From positions 4,216,001-4,280,000 of the forward strand of contig JASJZC010000002.1 of NCBI GenBank assembly GCA_037178855.1: DNA of 64,000 bases, written 5' to 3'. Source of the stretch: Oscheius sp. JU75 (taxonomy: Eukaryota; Nematoda; Chromadorea; Rhabditida; Rhabditidae). The translations under genes were made by a program, and so were the position numbers. The notes beneath the pieces are model-generated. The model was not told where the DNA came from, did no database searches, and saw only the letters and a program-made list of their open reading frames with translations. This document shows, in pieces, positions 1-12,159 of the stretch. The first letter of the stretch is position 1, and every line of letters starts with the position of its first letter.

Positions 1-3000
1 CCACCTTTCAATTAAGCCTGACCCAATTCGAGAACTTTCCTTATTCCTTTAGAATATTGGAATTAGTTGACTTCTCGAGAGCTATTAGGCTGTCACTTTT
101 TATTGTGGGAAAGAGTGGGTAGATTGCCTGAAGAAACATTTAGTCTTTTTCACTGGCATGATGTCATGACCTTCGAGACTCCCATACAAGCCTCTCGTCC
201 ATATTTTCGCTCTGTAACAAACACTTTTACCGAGCGTCTCATCTATAAATGACCCTGGCAGTTTGGGTGGTGCGATTCGTTTACTGCTTCCGATATGTGA
301 TATATCGGTTTCGACTTGATAGACCACCAGCTATCAGTATTGGCTCTTCATTTGTTCAACTGAATTACATGGACTGTTTGTGGTGGCCTCGGGGGTCTCG
401 ACCCTTCGGACTACAAACAAATGTTGCCGGACGCTTAGGACGCCCCGGTGCTAACAAAGGCAAACACATCGATTCGGTCAGTCTTCTTCCTCCTACTGGT
501 CAGCTCCCCTTCGAACGTTCTGTTGACTTCTACAGTCATCAGCAATATTATGCTACAAACTCTGAGAATAGTACATCAGGGTTCCTGTTCCCCAATCCCA
601 TTAAGACCTACTTCTGCCCCTATCACAACACTTTTAGCCCTTGATCTTGACTGCTTTTTCTCCTCTCCGAACCTCATACTCGCCCCAGGCATTATGGGGT
701 CACGATGCGTGGTGTAATCCCTTGTTATTCTGTCGCTTTCTCTCACCCTGACTACAGTTCCGTTTAATTACAAACAGTCTGGAGATGTATTTATGGCGCC
801 GAATCACCCCTGTTGTCTTTATCTCGCGATCTCCCGTTAAAACTTTATGCTAATTGGTCAAAGTGGTCGGAAGAGAGTCGTCCTTAGGATGAACGGGAAA
901 GAGACACTTGACCACATTTTTCGAGATGCTTAACCTTGGATGATGATCAAGATGCAGTTTATTACTCGAACTTCTTGATCCGCTACTGTACTATCCAAAA
1001 AACTGTCTCAAACCCGTTGACTTCCAACCTATCATGGTGTATCAGAGCGTTAAATAGATGGAACGACAAGCTTTAGACAAGCGCGGTGCTCAAGTTTCTC
1101 CTCGAAATCGAGTGTTTACGGGGGCCAAGAGAACGCCTGCGGGGGAGAGACTGTAACAAGAGAGGAGAGAGACATTCATTTGCATGTATCCTCACCTTGG
1201 CCACCAGGCGCGCGAAATCCACTAATTGTCTCGGAGAGAGACATGCCTATCGGCTGGCTGACCGCACCGGCTGACTGACCGTCATCGATCGATACTTAGC
1301 ATACCTTGACCGATTGTTAGCCCTTATTAGACCAGGCGGGCGAGCCTCGCGCGCGCAACCAATACTTCCGACTGCCATAGGCAGACGCCTAATCGAATCG
1401 TTCTGTTATTCCTACACCTGCTCGACTTTTTTTTAGAATCCACCTCTTTTCTGACAGTCTAATCCTTCTCCTTGGGTATTGGGAGACAATTCCTGGAAAC
1501 TCATTTGGATTTCTCAAACATTCTTTTTTTCGCACACAGCTGCTGTACAAAAATGAGCCGCTCTTTTTGTAGACCGCTGCTGTCCTCCCTCTTTTGTCTT
1601 TAATTTGAGGCAATTATTACCAGCATCCTTTTTCTGCTATATTTGTTCATATTGTCCACCAAAGTTCAAGTTGTCTCCGTCCTTCTCGCACACATTATCA
1701 CACTTCTGTTCCACCTCTCAGAAGCCATTAGTCAGTTTCTGGTCAGTCGGGACGAGTCATTCGAAACCGACAGTCGGAAAAGTGACGCAACCGAGCCTGA
1801 ATCATGCTTATGTCTTCCGGGCAAACAACAAGAACTGGCCGCACCTCCTCCTCCTTTTTCGGACGTGACTTTCCTTCTGGCTTAAAGGCTCATTTTTTAG
1901 ATATCCTATTCATTGGCACACCGTGCCTTACTCGAGCTTTTTGTCGTTTGTAATGGTAAAAAATTGGAGGGCTTGCTTTGCATATAAAATGGGCTTCTCC
2001 CTCAGATCAGGGTGCTAAGAAACCAGTTCGGCTATTACTCTTTTAGCCGGCGGCGCCTTCAACTGCCAGTCACCGTCACACCTCGTGCTTTAGCATTCTG
2101 CATAGACAAGTAGAATTTTCGGAGTTTTGTAGGTTAAGAGAGTTCGTAATTACTGTTTCTCGAGACTTTGGAGTTTTTTTTTGCTTCTCTTTTCAGTTGG
2201 ACTATCTAGTTACTTTGGTTCTTGTTTAAAAACTGTGTCTCTACAAAAGTTTGTGAAAAATACAAATTGTTCATGCTTCTACAGACTGATTAAAGTAAGT
2301 TCTGGAAGAACACCGACTGTATTCGATACATTTGTCGTATTCTCAGCCACGTTCAAACTTTATAGGATCCGTCGTCTTGGCTCATTGGCTACCTTCGTTA
2401 CCCCAACAAAGACCATCTTCCTGTTTCTCCCGGTTTTCTCTCTGCTGCTATACTAAGCCTCTCAGAAGTCCTCATCGAGTCCAGGAAGTAGTTGTTTTAG
2501 GCTGATTTCCCTCGTTCTGAGCCTATTACCCAACACAAAACGAGAGGATTTTTCGCGCGCCGCGTGAAAACTGGCAGTTCTAGGATTTCCATTACAAAGA
2601 CTCTCCGGCATTGTTGCATAAGCGCGTGCCGGCTTCTGGTCCCCTAATGCTGCCTGAGGCCTGTTGTCCTTTGGTCTTAACGCGACCGTCGACATGTGCC
2701 TCCTCAAGCACTATACTGACCGCATTCTCCCTCCTTATACTCTTTGATCCATTCGGGAGGGCATAGGTTACCTTGTTCAATGAACATTAGGATCATGATA
2801 CCTGAGAAGAGGAAACTGAGGGCGGCCGCCAAACAGGGCAGGCAGATGCCAGATCCGATGACTGGGTTTCACACAAAGCTGCCTACAGCCAAAAAGTCCT
2901 CTTTAATTCATGTCGAGTATCCCCACTGTTTTCGTCCGTTCCTTTATCTCTTCCAGTGAGCCTCAAAAAACTTGAAGATCGAAGTCGGAGAGTCTCTTCC

Positions 3001-6000
3001 TACAAAAATACTCTTAAACCTTTCATGGTCTACCCTTTGGAGCAGCTCATTTCTGTAAGATACTTACATACGTGCTACGACTCTTCCATGAGTTGTTAAA
3101 CCACTGACCCTTACCATTCAGAAAGTATCCCTTCCTCAGCCATCCAAATCCTCCCAGTAGTTCTGAAAAACTTTCGCCTCCCCTGATCCATCTGGTCTCG
3201 ACTGCCGTCGTTCCTTCTGATCCTCTCCACACGGCCAAGTTATTACCAAAAGTGCTTTGAGAAGACTTTCGGATTTGGGCAGGGATTGGTCTCAAATCTC
3301 CCGTTGGCTGCCTTCGAATTATCTCTCACAGCAGGTTCTCTTCTCCCACTGCCACCACCTGTCTAATGTTTTCATCTGTCCATCTCTTATTGTCTTAATC
3401 AAATCATCCAGTCCCCCATTCTTTTTCGCTGGGATGTATCGGTTTTCTTTGTTCCTCTTCTATGATCACGGAGAGAGGGAATCGAAGATAAGCCTCTTGC
3501 ACAGTAAGTTGAAGGGAGAAGTCTTCGAGGCGCTTTTTCTTCAGACTCTGCAACAGTAAATATAAGACAGGCTGACTGTGGGAAGGGATGACAACCCATT
3601 CCGTGTGACTTTCCACGCCTCCTGATCTGTGAAAAACTTGCCCTAAACCCTTTGGGGAAGCTCTCACACCCAACGCGACAATGTCCAGATCGAAGCCTCA
3701 GCCTTAACTTTTAAGAGTCCCAGTTCTTGCGCAACCGAAAGCACTAAAGATGCTAATCTTTAAAGCCTCGGGCGCACTCATTTTTCGGTCTCTAGTGCGT
3801 GAGTTTTGTCAGCCGAGAAGAGAGATGTGGCGATAAGGGCTGCGCGAGGTCACACAGCCCGCAGCCACAATAGCCCTCTCTCTCTTCATCGACCAATTCC
3901 ATCTGATCCCTCCCTGTATTTTCATTTCAATCTTGACCAAATTGTCTTCGCTCGACAGCATGCTGGACATTCTGTTTGTTCTTCCCTACGATTGTTTTCT
4001 GATCTGATTCCTCTAATCCCCCGTCCGTCCGCATGGGAACTAGTCAGACGCGTGCCTTCCAATTTGCGCTACAGACTTTTTCACGCAGTTCTGCCAGAGG
4101 ATGTACCCAGTTCGAAGACGATTAACGCTTCGTTCCTGCCGAGAAATATAAGTTTTGGTTGGAAATATTTTGAGAACTAGAACTGTTTTCGATGCTGGTT
4201 CAGTTCTCAATTACCTTTCGTAGTCAGTCGATGTTGTGGAGCCTTCTGCTTCTAGACTATGAGCCTTGGACAAGATCCGCTATTTTCCAAGCCTTCTCCC
4301 AATCCCTCAAATCCAGCTGACACATGCCTATTGCTCTGATTGCTTTGAACCGTCCCCACGTGCTCTTATCCTACCGTACCCTGCTCATCACCTCTTATCT
4401 AAAATCTTTACAAAACACTGACTCTCTCCAAAGATATCCCCCTTCGGACAGCTTTTGCTCTCTTTTCTCTTGCGCTGTGCTCTTTCTATTGACGGTGGCT
4501 GTCATCTCTCCGCGGCTACGGCTCCTTCCCGGCCGGTCTCTCTGCGCCACCTAATGTCATTCTTCTGCTCCTAAGCACGTTAATGGTCCTCAGTCCCAAT
4601 TGCCACCAATTCATAACACTAATGTCTACTCGAGATCTTCCACTGATTGAGTAGTCCTAATAGCAGATGTCTCTGTTCCGTGTGTTACCTCGAAATTCAA
4701 TCGTTTTATGCCTTATGCTCTCCCCTAAACAGCCTGTTGTCCAAGACACGTCTCACTTTTACGTGTTTTGCGTCGTGTTTCCGTTTCTTCTTAAGTCCAT
4801 TCCGCTTCCGGGCCGCTTTCCAGCCGTCGTGGCCGGTTCCGACTGTTTGCCGGAGAGAGCGCGCGGACGCAGGGTCTTGCTGGCCGTCGACGGAAATTGA
4901 TTCCCTCTTGACCTGTACCTTTTCTCTTCTATTTTTGACCTTTTGTTCAGTTTACAATTCTCCTCCTTCTATTGAACACTTTGTGAGTTTCCAAATATTC
5001 TATTTTCAAAATAAAAACTAAAAGTAAAGCAATGAAAATTCGATATTGTTCCCAAAGACAATATCTTCAAACTGTGTGAAATCCGCGATTTAGAGCTGTT
5101 TGTGCGCGCCGTTAGCTATCTGGCCAGCCCATCTCAGCTGGTCACGGTTCTTGTGCCCTCCGCTCTGGGCCCCCTTAATCACGGACAGGCATCGGACAGT
5201 CTCTTCAACACAACCATTTTTCTGTTCCTGACTCTTCTTACAAAACGTCATTCTCTCATTTCCCATCGTAGCTAGTTGAGATGAGTGTGCCCAAATCTCA
5301 GCCAATTATGGCGCCTCTTGTGGCCCAAATCCTGTCATCTCTGCCTCCTCTTCCCTCACCTTGCCGTCAGCTATTTTTCCTACTTGTTCTTATTGCCAGC
5401 TAATTTCTACCAATGGCATTATACTCTGACGGTTTAAATTTATCGAAGTGGGTTACTGAAGGATGCATACAACACTCTCCTAGCCTCTTGAAAACTTCCC
5501 GGTCAATCATTTCATCTCTTTGTTTTCCTATCTCATAAGTTTTCTTTCAAAAGAAACCAATAAAAACCAATCGTTTCTTTCATTTTCTCTCCGCTGTGAC
5601 TGAAAGCTTTCAATCACTTTTGCCTGTAGCATACTGATGAAAAAAGTTCACTCCAGGCGCAGTCTAAGTGACCCCCACATTTCTTGGGACATTCAGAACA
5701 ACCTAATCATTAGACCCATCTCTTGTACAGCGCCTACAGAAAACACCTCTCACGATGTTGTTGTCAATGATTCTTCGACCCAATGATCTGAGACCATTTC
5801 CTAGCTCCCTGCCTTTACTCTGTTCATCGAGATCCTTTCAAATGCTCGAACAAGCCACGAGCTTCGGAAAGCAAAGTTCGGCAAGATGCAAACTGTATGC
5901 CAAAGTCTTTTTCTTTCTGCCATACATGTCTGTTGAGTTCTTCTTTTTCCCTGTCTATTTGAATTGACTCATGTTTACCATTTCCTTTTCCTTCGTCCTC

Positions 6001-6315
6001 TTTATCACCTGTCATAGCCTTGCGCCAAGAACAACCCGGCTGCCACAATTTTTCGACTAAAACTGGCACAGTTTGCGTATCCGTTTCCCACGTAAGTGTA
6101 AAAAGTCGTCCTCGCGTTGTTAGGACGACGATTGCGCCCTCGTTTTCCACTTCGACACTCTCTTTTATTCATATCGTTATACCGGTCCGATCCGTTGGCA
6201 TCAGTCTCTTTTTTCACTAGAATGTAGAAACTTCAGTCGATCGCCTTTTTCGTTTCTTGACCTTGAAACAAAGTAGCATTTTCAGACAGGGAGTACGAAG
6301 GGGAGTGGCCATGTC
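1..6315. other. Pyrimidine-rich non-coding region upstream of Shank
   Basis: I see no recognisable gene here. Open frames exist (the longest runs about 249-644 on +), but none resembles a known domain and none has the short GT...TTTCAG intron pattern of the real genes in this window. The + strand is rich in C and T. A near-palindrome lies at about 289-307 (ccgatatgtgatatatcgg) and a GC-rich stretch at about 1240-1360. TTTTCAG just upstream of the Shank ATG (about 6280) could be a trans-splice acceptor or the end of a 5' UTR intron, so part of this region may be promoter or outron of Shank. Extra upstream Shank exons cannot be excluded. Confidence 0.5.
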
Positions 6316-9300
6316 ATGATGGATTCTGACGACGATTCCATCAATATTCAAATCTTCGTGCCAGAGCTTCAAGTCCGAGTGAGTTTGACTCTTATTCTAG
6401 CCTTCAGACTTTCCGCAGTTTTTAAACACAAACTATGTTCCAGAAATGTCTGACAGTTCTGAACGAAGACTTTGTATGGGACGTGAAACGGAAACTTCTG
6501 GCTTCGCTGCCCCAAGCTCTTCCCCAGGCTTTCAACTACGGTCTCTTTCTTCCGCCATGTGACGGTCGAGCCGGCAAGTTCCTTCTGGAGGATCGCACCA
6601 TCCGCGACTACCCTTTCCATGACTGTGTGCCTTACCTTGAAGTCAGTTCTTTTGTTTGTCTTGGCTTTGGGTGCACCTGTCATTTCCTAATTTGTCTCTC
6701 TCCAAGCTGTCAAGCAGCTTTTCTCCTCCCTCCGACCGTCGCGCAGCCTCTCTCTCTCAACCTCGATGCTAAGACGTCCTCACTTGTGTGTGGACAAACA
6801 ATCGGAACGCCGTTTAGCGGCCATTTAAAAGGGGAACAGCACTGACATTGTCTTTAGAAGAGAGGGACAAGATTGGCTAATGGGTGGAAACCCCGAAACA
6901 CGAAGAAAATAAAGCGGAAGTTGCTTCAATTTACATGCGAAACTTTGTCAGACCACTTGAACTAGTGAAGACGTCTGCCTTGTTTACAAGCTCCTTTCCC
7001 TAGCGTGAATAAAAGACGCGTGGAACTAAGCAAACACAATTTTTTACCAAAATATTTTGCTCTTCCCGTTTGGGAGATCCGTCTCGTTCTAAAAACTTTT
7101 TTTTTAGCTGAAGTACAAAAAACGGGTCTACAAGATGCTGAATCTCGACGAGAAGCAGCTCAAGAGTTTACATACTAAAGTGAGTTTGATCTCTCTACAA
7201 AAGGTGATAGTTAATTTTCAGTCAAATCTGAAAAAGTTCATGGAAAACGTGCAGACGAAAAATTCGGAGAAAGTCGAGAAAATGTGCTCTCAGGGAATGG
7301 ACGCCAACTTCCATGACTCTCAGGTTGGTATTCAGTTTGAATCTCTCTCGTACTGTCTCGACACTTTCTGATTTGAGCTTCCGACACAGTACGGGGGAGA
7401 TCTCTCATGCTGAAGCCCTTTCATAACTGGTTTTCAGGGAGAGACGCCGCTGACATTGGCAGCCGGAGTTCAAAGTAACCGTCTGGTTCTTGTTGCTCTG
7501 ATCGGTGGTGGAGCCCACATCGATTTCAGGAATTCAGAGGGACAGGTACACTTTTATCTGGCTTCGGTTTTTTTAATGCAAAATCTTCAGACAGCGATGC
7601 ACAAGGCTGCTTTCCTTTCTTCTGGTGACAATGTTAAGACACTACTCGAGCTGGGAGCCTCTCCGAACTACAGAGATCCGATCGGACTGACCCCTCTGTA
7701 CTACAACATGTTGACGGCGGACAGTAACGATCAGGTGGCGGAGATGCTGCTCAGAGAGGCTGCCGATATCGGCGTGACGGACATGCATGGGAATCATGAG
7801 ATCCATCAGGTATGGGGACTGAACATAATGGAGGAACGGGTTCACTCCCCGATAGTTTGGCGCCCTCTGTGCCCAATGGTCATTTGCTGCTATTTGTGCT
7901 ACCACTTGAGTCGTCGCGTTGGCGCGTGTGCATCTGACTGTATTTTCATAGGCAGCAGCCTACGGTTCTCAAGGCTAACCTCATATCCACTAGAGATAGA
8001 CTTTTTCCCTCACCTAAGGCTGTCAGTCTGACCGAGGACAATTAGCGCGGAAGGCGGCCTTCGAAACGCCTTTCTCCCAATCATTTTCTCCCAGCCAACA
8101 GTCTGTTTCAGGCCTGCAAGAACGGTCTAGTCAAGCACCTCGAGCATCTTCTCTACTTCGGAGCCCAGATCGACGCGGAAAACGTTAACGGCAACACTCC
8201 TCTGCATGTCTGTGCTGTGAACAACAGGTACATTGATCTTGTTTAGGCTCTAGAGAACATATTCAGAGCGGAGTGTGCCCGAGTTCTTCTCTTCCGTGGA
8301 GCTGACCACCTTGTCTGCAATAAGCAGGGCCAGACAGCTCTTCACGTCGCCCATATTGTTGGCAATCCGGCGGTCGCCGAGGTCATCGCAGCTCACAATC
8401 CTTCTTCCTCCGTTCCGTATCGCGGTACTCCTCAGTACTCGACAAGACGACGGTTGTCTTCAACTATTGGAAGAAGACGATCCCTCAGTCAGTCTTCTCT
8501 CTGTTCCCAAGACCTCTACCGAACACCTCAAAACTCGAGACGGACACCTATCGTGAGAGTCATTTTCGCACCTTCTCTAAATCTAGACTTCAGACTGCTC
8601 CTTCCCCGACCCCGTCAAAGACAAGTAGATCGACAGTCGCTGCTTCGGAATACGGAACAATGCGAAGGTATCACGCTGACACCATCCGAGGACTGGCTCC
8701 TGGTCATGAACCCAATACTCCAAGGATATTGGTCATCCCGAGAGGGCCGAAAGGCTTCGGATTTATTCTCCGAGGAGCAAAACGTGAGCCTTTCTTGCCC
8801 TTCAGCCTAAATCGTATGCTCAGACGTAACCTCGACTATGGACTTCGAGCCCTCTCCGATGACACCAGCACTTCAATTCTTTGAAGGAGTTGACGTCTCG
8901 GGAATGGCTATGCGAGCAGGACTGAGACCGGGAGACTATCTTCTGGAAATTGACGGTCTCGACGTAAGATGTGCCAGTCACGAGCAGGTTGTTCATCTCA
9001 TTCAGCAGGCTGGAGACACTATTACTCTCAAGGTAGGAATAAAATGGAAGTGCTACAATTGGGATTCAGGTGATAACAGTCGACACGGTCTTGACCGGAA
9101 ATACTCTTCATCGTCGTCATCATTCAGGTAAAGCTTTGTTCCTACTGCTATCGCGATGCTTTCAACACTTCCCACGTTTCTGTTCATAATTTTGTCTCTG
9201 TTCCTAACCCTATTTCGTTCTCTGTTCAACTAACATTTCAGTTGTTTCAGTGGGTAAAGCAGCTCCTCCACCACCGCCAGCAAGGCATCCGAATACGAGT

Positions 9301-11823
9301 CTGAGTCTTCGAGGTAGTCACAGTCTCTACGGATTCATAGGTGGGATATCCACCTTTTGACGCACGTTTCTCACCCCTGATCATAGCATGTGCATGTCTC
9401 TTTCTCTACTGACCAACTTGTTGTCGCTCTAAAGACACCCACGTAACAGACCCAGACAAAAAATGAACATCTTATGGCTGGACATTATAATGCTTTTGGG
9501 CCTTCTAGAAGATCCCTAACCCATAACGTACAATCCTTTAGGAAAGGGGAAAACTTAGAACATCCGGAACATAAGAATTGTTTCCAGGCAATGGCGAGGA
9601 ATACTACGCTGCTGGTCATCTTGGTTCGGTTTACGGAGAGCCACGGACTGCGTCTGTCAAGAGTCGAACAGGCGGAAGGATATCTGCGGCGGAGTTGGAG
9701 AATCTGATGACGAGACAGGCAGCGAGTCAACAGTACCATCCAATACCCTACGATCAGGAGTCGATAGGGTCGCAGACGCCAAAAAAGTACAATTCTGTTT
9801 CGGATATGAAGAGACGGAAGCAGCGACCGCAGGCGCCAATGAATGGACAGGGACTGCCGAGGAATAACTACGAGTATCAGTCGAGTCAGCCGATGAACAA
9901 CATCTACGGATCCCCGATGAAGACTTACTCCTCCTCACCGGATATTCCTCATATGAACAGCTTCGACTCCATGGATGAGGCTCCAACACCCCTTCCTACT
10001 CGTGACGACTTGAGAAGGACGAGTATCGATGACAACTCCGAGTACTCTCGACCTTACAGACCTCTCAGCAGGCCGAAGACACCTCCACCGCCGCCTCCTC
10101 CAATAGCAATGAGTCAGAGCATGCAGAGTATGTCCAGATTGTCAAATGTCTCCTCTCCCCATCAATACACTGTCACCTCTTCGAGAGAGACCCTTCGAAT
10201 GATTGGGTCTCCAGCAGTCAACAGTATGAGTTCCCCTGCTCCGTCCATGCACCATGTCATATCGGCTCCAGCTAAAATGAATTCGTCGCCAGCTCCTCCA
10301 GCCCCACCTCCTCCTCCGGGTTTGTCCTTTATAAACTAAAAACAACTGATATAGTTCCAGCGTCCACATCTGCTGCGCCTCCACCGCCACCTCCTCCTCC
10401 ACCGGACCTCATGAAGACCGGTGTCCCTAGTTCTTCCTCCAGCTCTGGTCCACCAGCACCGAAACCGCCGGGTATCCTTGCCAGTGCTCTTCAAAATCAG
10501 GCCGGAGCGCTGAAAAAGGTTATTGTGAGTCTCGAAACAATCTCGACTAATCCTGATCATGGTTTAGCCTCCACCGGAACGAGAAAAACCAGCACTGCCC
10601 TCAATAGCCGGTGATTTCCAATCGGACTTGCGCAACGCGTTGGCCAAGAGACGGAGTAAAGTAGCTCATGAGGAAGATGACGACGAGAGGAGGGAAGATA
10701 CGGCGAGAAGTCTAGGAGGACTGTCGTTGAAAGACGCGGTCAGAGAGAATGTGCCAAGAGGAGAGTTGAAACAACACTCACCGCCTGGTATCGCTGCAAA
10801 AAAGGATAGCGGGTAGGTTTTCCAAGATAAATATGAAACAAAAAATTTCAGATACACGTCGTCTAGAACATCACTAGAGCCTTCCGAGTACGGAGAGGAC
10901 AAATCTCATCACGACCACTACTCCATTGACCATTCTCAGCATAAGGTCTCGCTCATTTCACAGCATATTGAAGACGGATACGGGCGCAAGAATGTCGACC
11001 AAGTAAGTCAGAATACTTACAGAGTGCTTGCCTTTTTCTGACTGTGTTTTTCCGCATGCTTCCCCCCGATTGTGTTTTTTGGGGCTATCTTGGAATCAGC
11101 ATGACCCTTCAGATGTCCGTCTCCTCATCCGTCTCGACTCTCAGTGGATGCTCCTCTTCCGAGGGGAAACCTCGTCTTCCTCCCGTCGATTACGACGAGG
11201 AACCTGACAGCGGAACTGGAGACTGTGATGGAGAATTCAGATGTAAGGACTCTTTCCCCGGTGTCTTTCGTTGCATCCCCTTTCTCTATCGGTTACGGGA
11301 ACCTGTTTTTGGGCATAGGGTTGAGGCTAGCTAGTAACAGTGCGTGGAACAAACATGCTCAGTAGAACATTCGCACAAGTCATAGCACTGCTCGAATATG
11401 GTCATGTCTAAAATTTAATCTTCCTAAAATTTAATCTTCAGAATTTTTTTGTCACAGCTGAAGTAAAACTTTAAAACTGCTTCCCTAGCAGTGAAAAAAT
11501 GCCTATGTATCATAAGAAAACCGAACACCGTTTAGGAAGAAAAAAAGTTCTGTTCATCTTACCCATCCATTTCAGCTACGGACGGTCGTTCATTTGAGCG
11601 GAAGGAGATAGACAAGTGGTCTCCGGCCGACGTCATCCATTGGCTCGACTCTATCGGTCTCGAGGAGTATCGGGACGCCTTCCGTACCCGAAGAGTATCT
11701 GGTCTCGCCTTGTCCAAATTCGATCGAGCTGCGTTCACCCAACTTGGGGTGACGCGAATTGCTCATCGACAAAAGATGGAGACGTCGATTCGTACCTTCC
11801 TCACCAACAATAATAATAACTAA
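6316..11823 (+). CDS. shn-1: Shank-family postsynaptic scaffold (SPN-ankyrin-PDZ-Pro-rich-SAM)
   Basis: Multi-exon gene coding for a Shank scaffold, which links receptor complexes to the actin cytoskeleton at synapses. Exons in order encode: an N-terminal ubiquitin-like/SPN region with YGLFLPP..GRAGKF and PYLE.KYKKRVY (6316-7179); ankyrin repeats with GETPLTLAA, NGNTPLHVCA and GQTALHVAH (7222-8400); a PDZ domain with GPKGFGFILRGAK, GMAMRAGLRPGDYLLEIDG and an intron at 8784-8823; a long Ser/Pro-rich linker with polyproline runs (about 9290-11000); and a C-terminal SAM domain, KWSPADVIHWLDSIGLEEY, ending at TAA 11821-11823. Introns at 8553-8593 and 8784-8823 are 41 and 40 nt. No SH3 domain lies between ankyrin repeats and PDZ, as in C. 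elegans SHN-1 and unlike vertebrate SHANKs. The start is the first of two adjacent ATGs at 6316/6319. Confidence 0.93.
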
Positions 11824-12159
11824 GAGTATCTCTCCTTCTCTAGTAATGCTAGTACAAAAACTATCGACTCATCTACGAGTTTTTCCCCCACTACTTCCCC
11901 CATCTCTGTGCCTCTGCTGTGCTCATAGAAATCCAAGATGAAAGACTATTCGGTGACTCCTCTTCCATACTTCCTCGCTTTATCTCTAAGTCATTACTCT
12001 ATCCGTCTCTCTGCGCAATCCTTCCTCCCAACTCGTCTTCTGGACGAGAACCAGATTTCTTCTCGTGTAGTCAGAACATTCTACTACGCACCAACCTCGC
12101 TATACTTAATTTAAACAAAGAAGCCCTGTTATATATTGTGGAAAATTGTATGTTCAGAA
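11824..12159. other. Convergent intergenic spacer
   Basis: Spacer between the Shank stop (+) and the CHK-like gene stop (-). It should hold both 3' UTRs. I see no coding or repeat structure in it. Confidence 0.5.

Noticed and set aside
249-644. 131-residue open frame
   Set aside because: No domain, starts in a pyrimidine-rich non-coding region and lacks the splice structure of real genes here.
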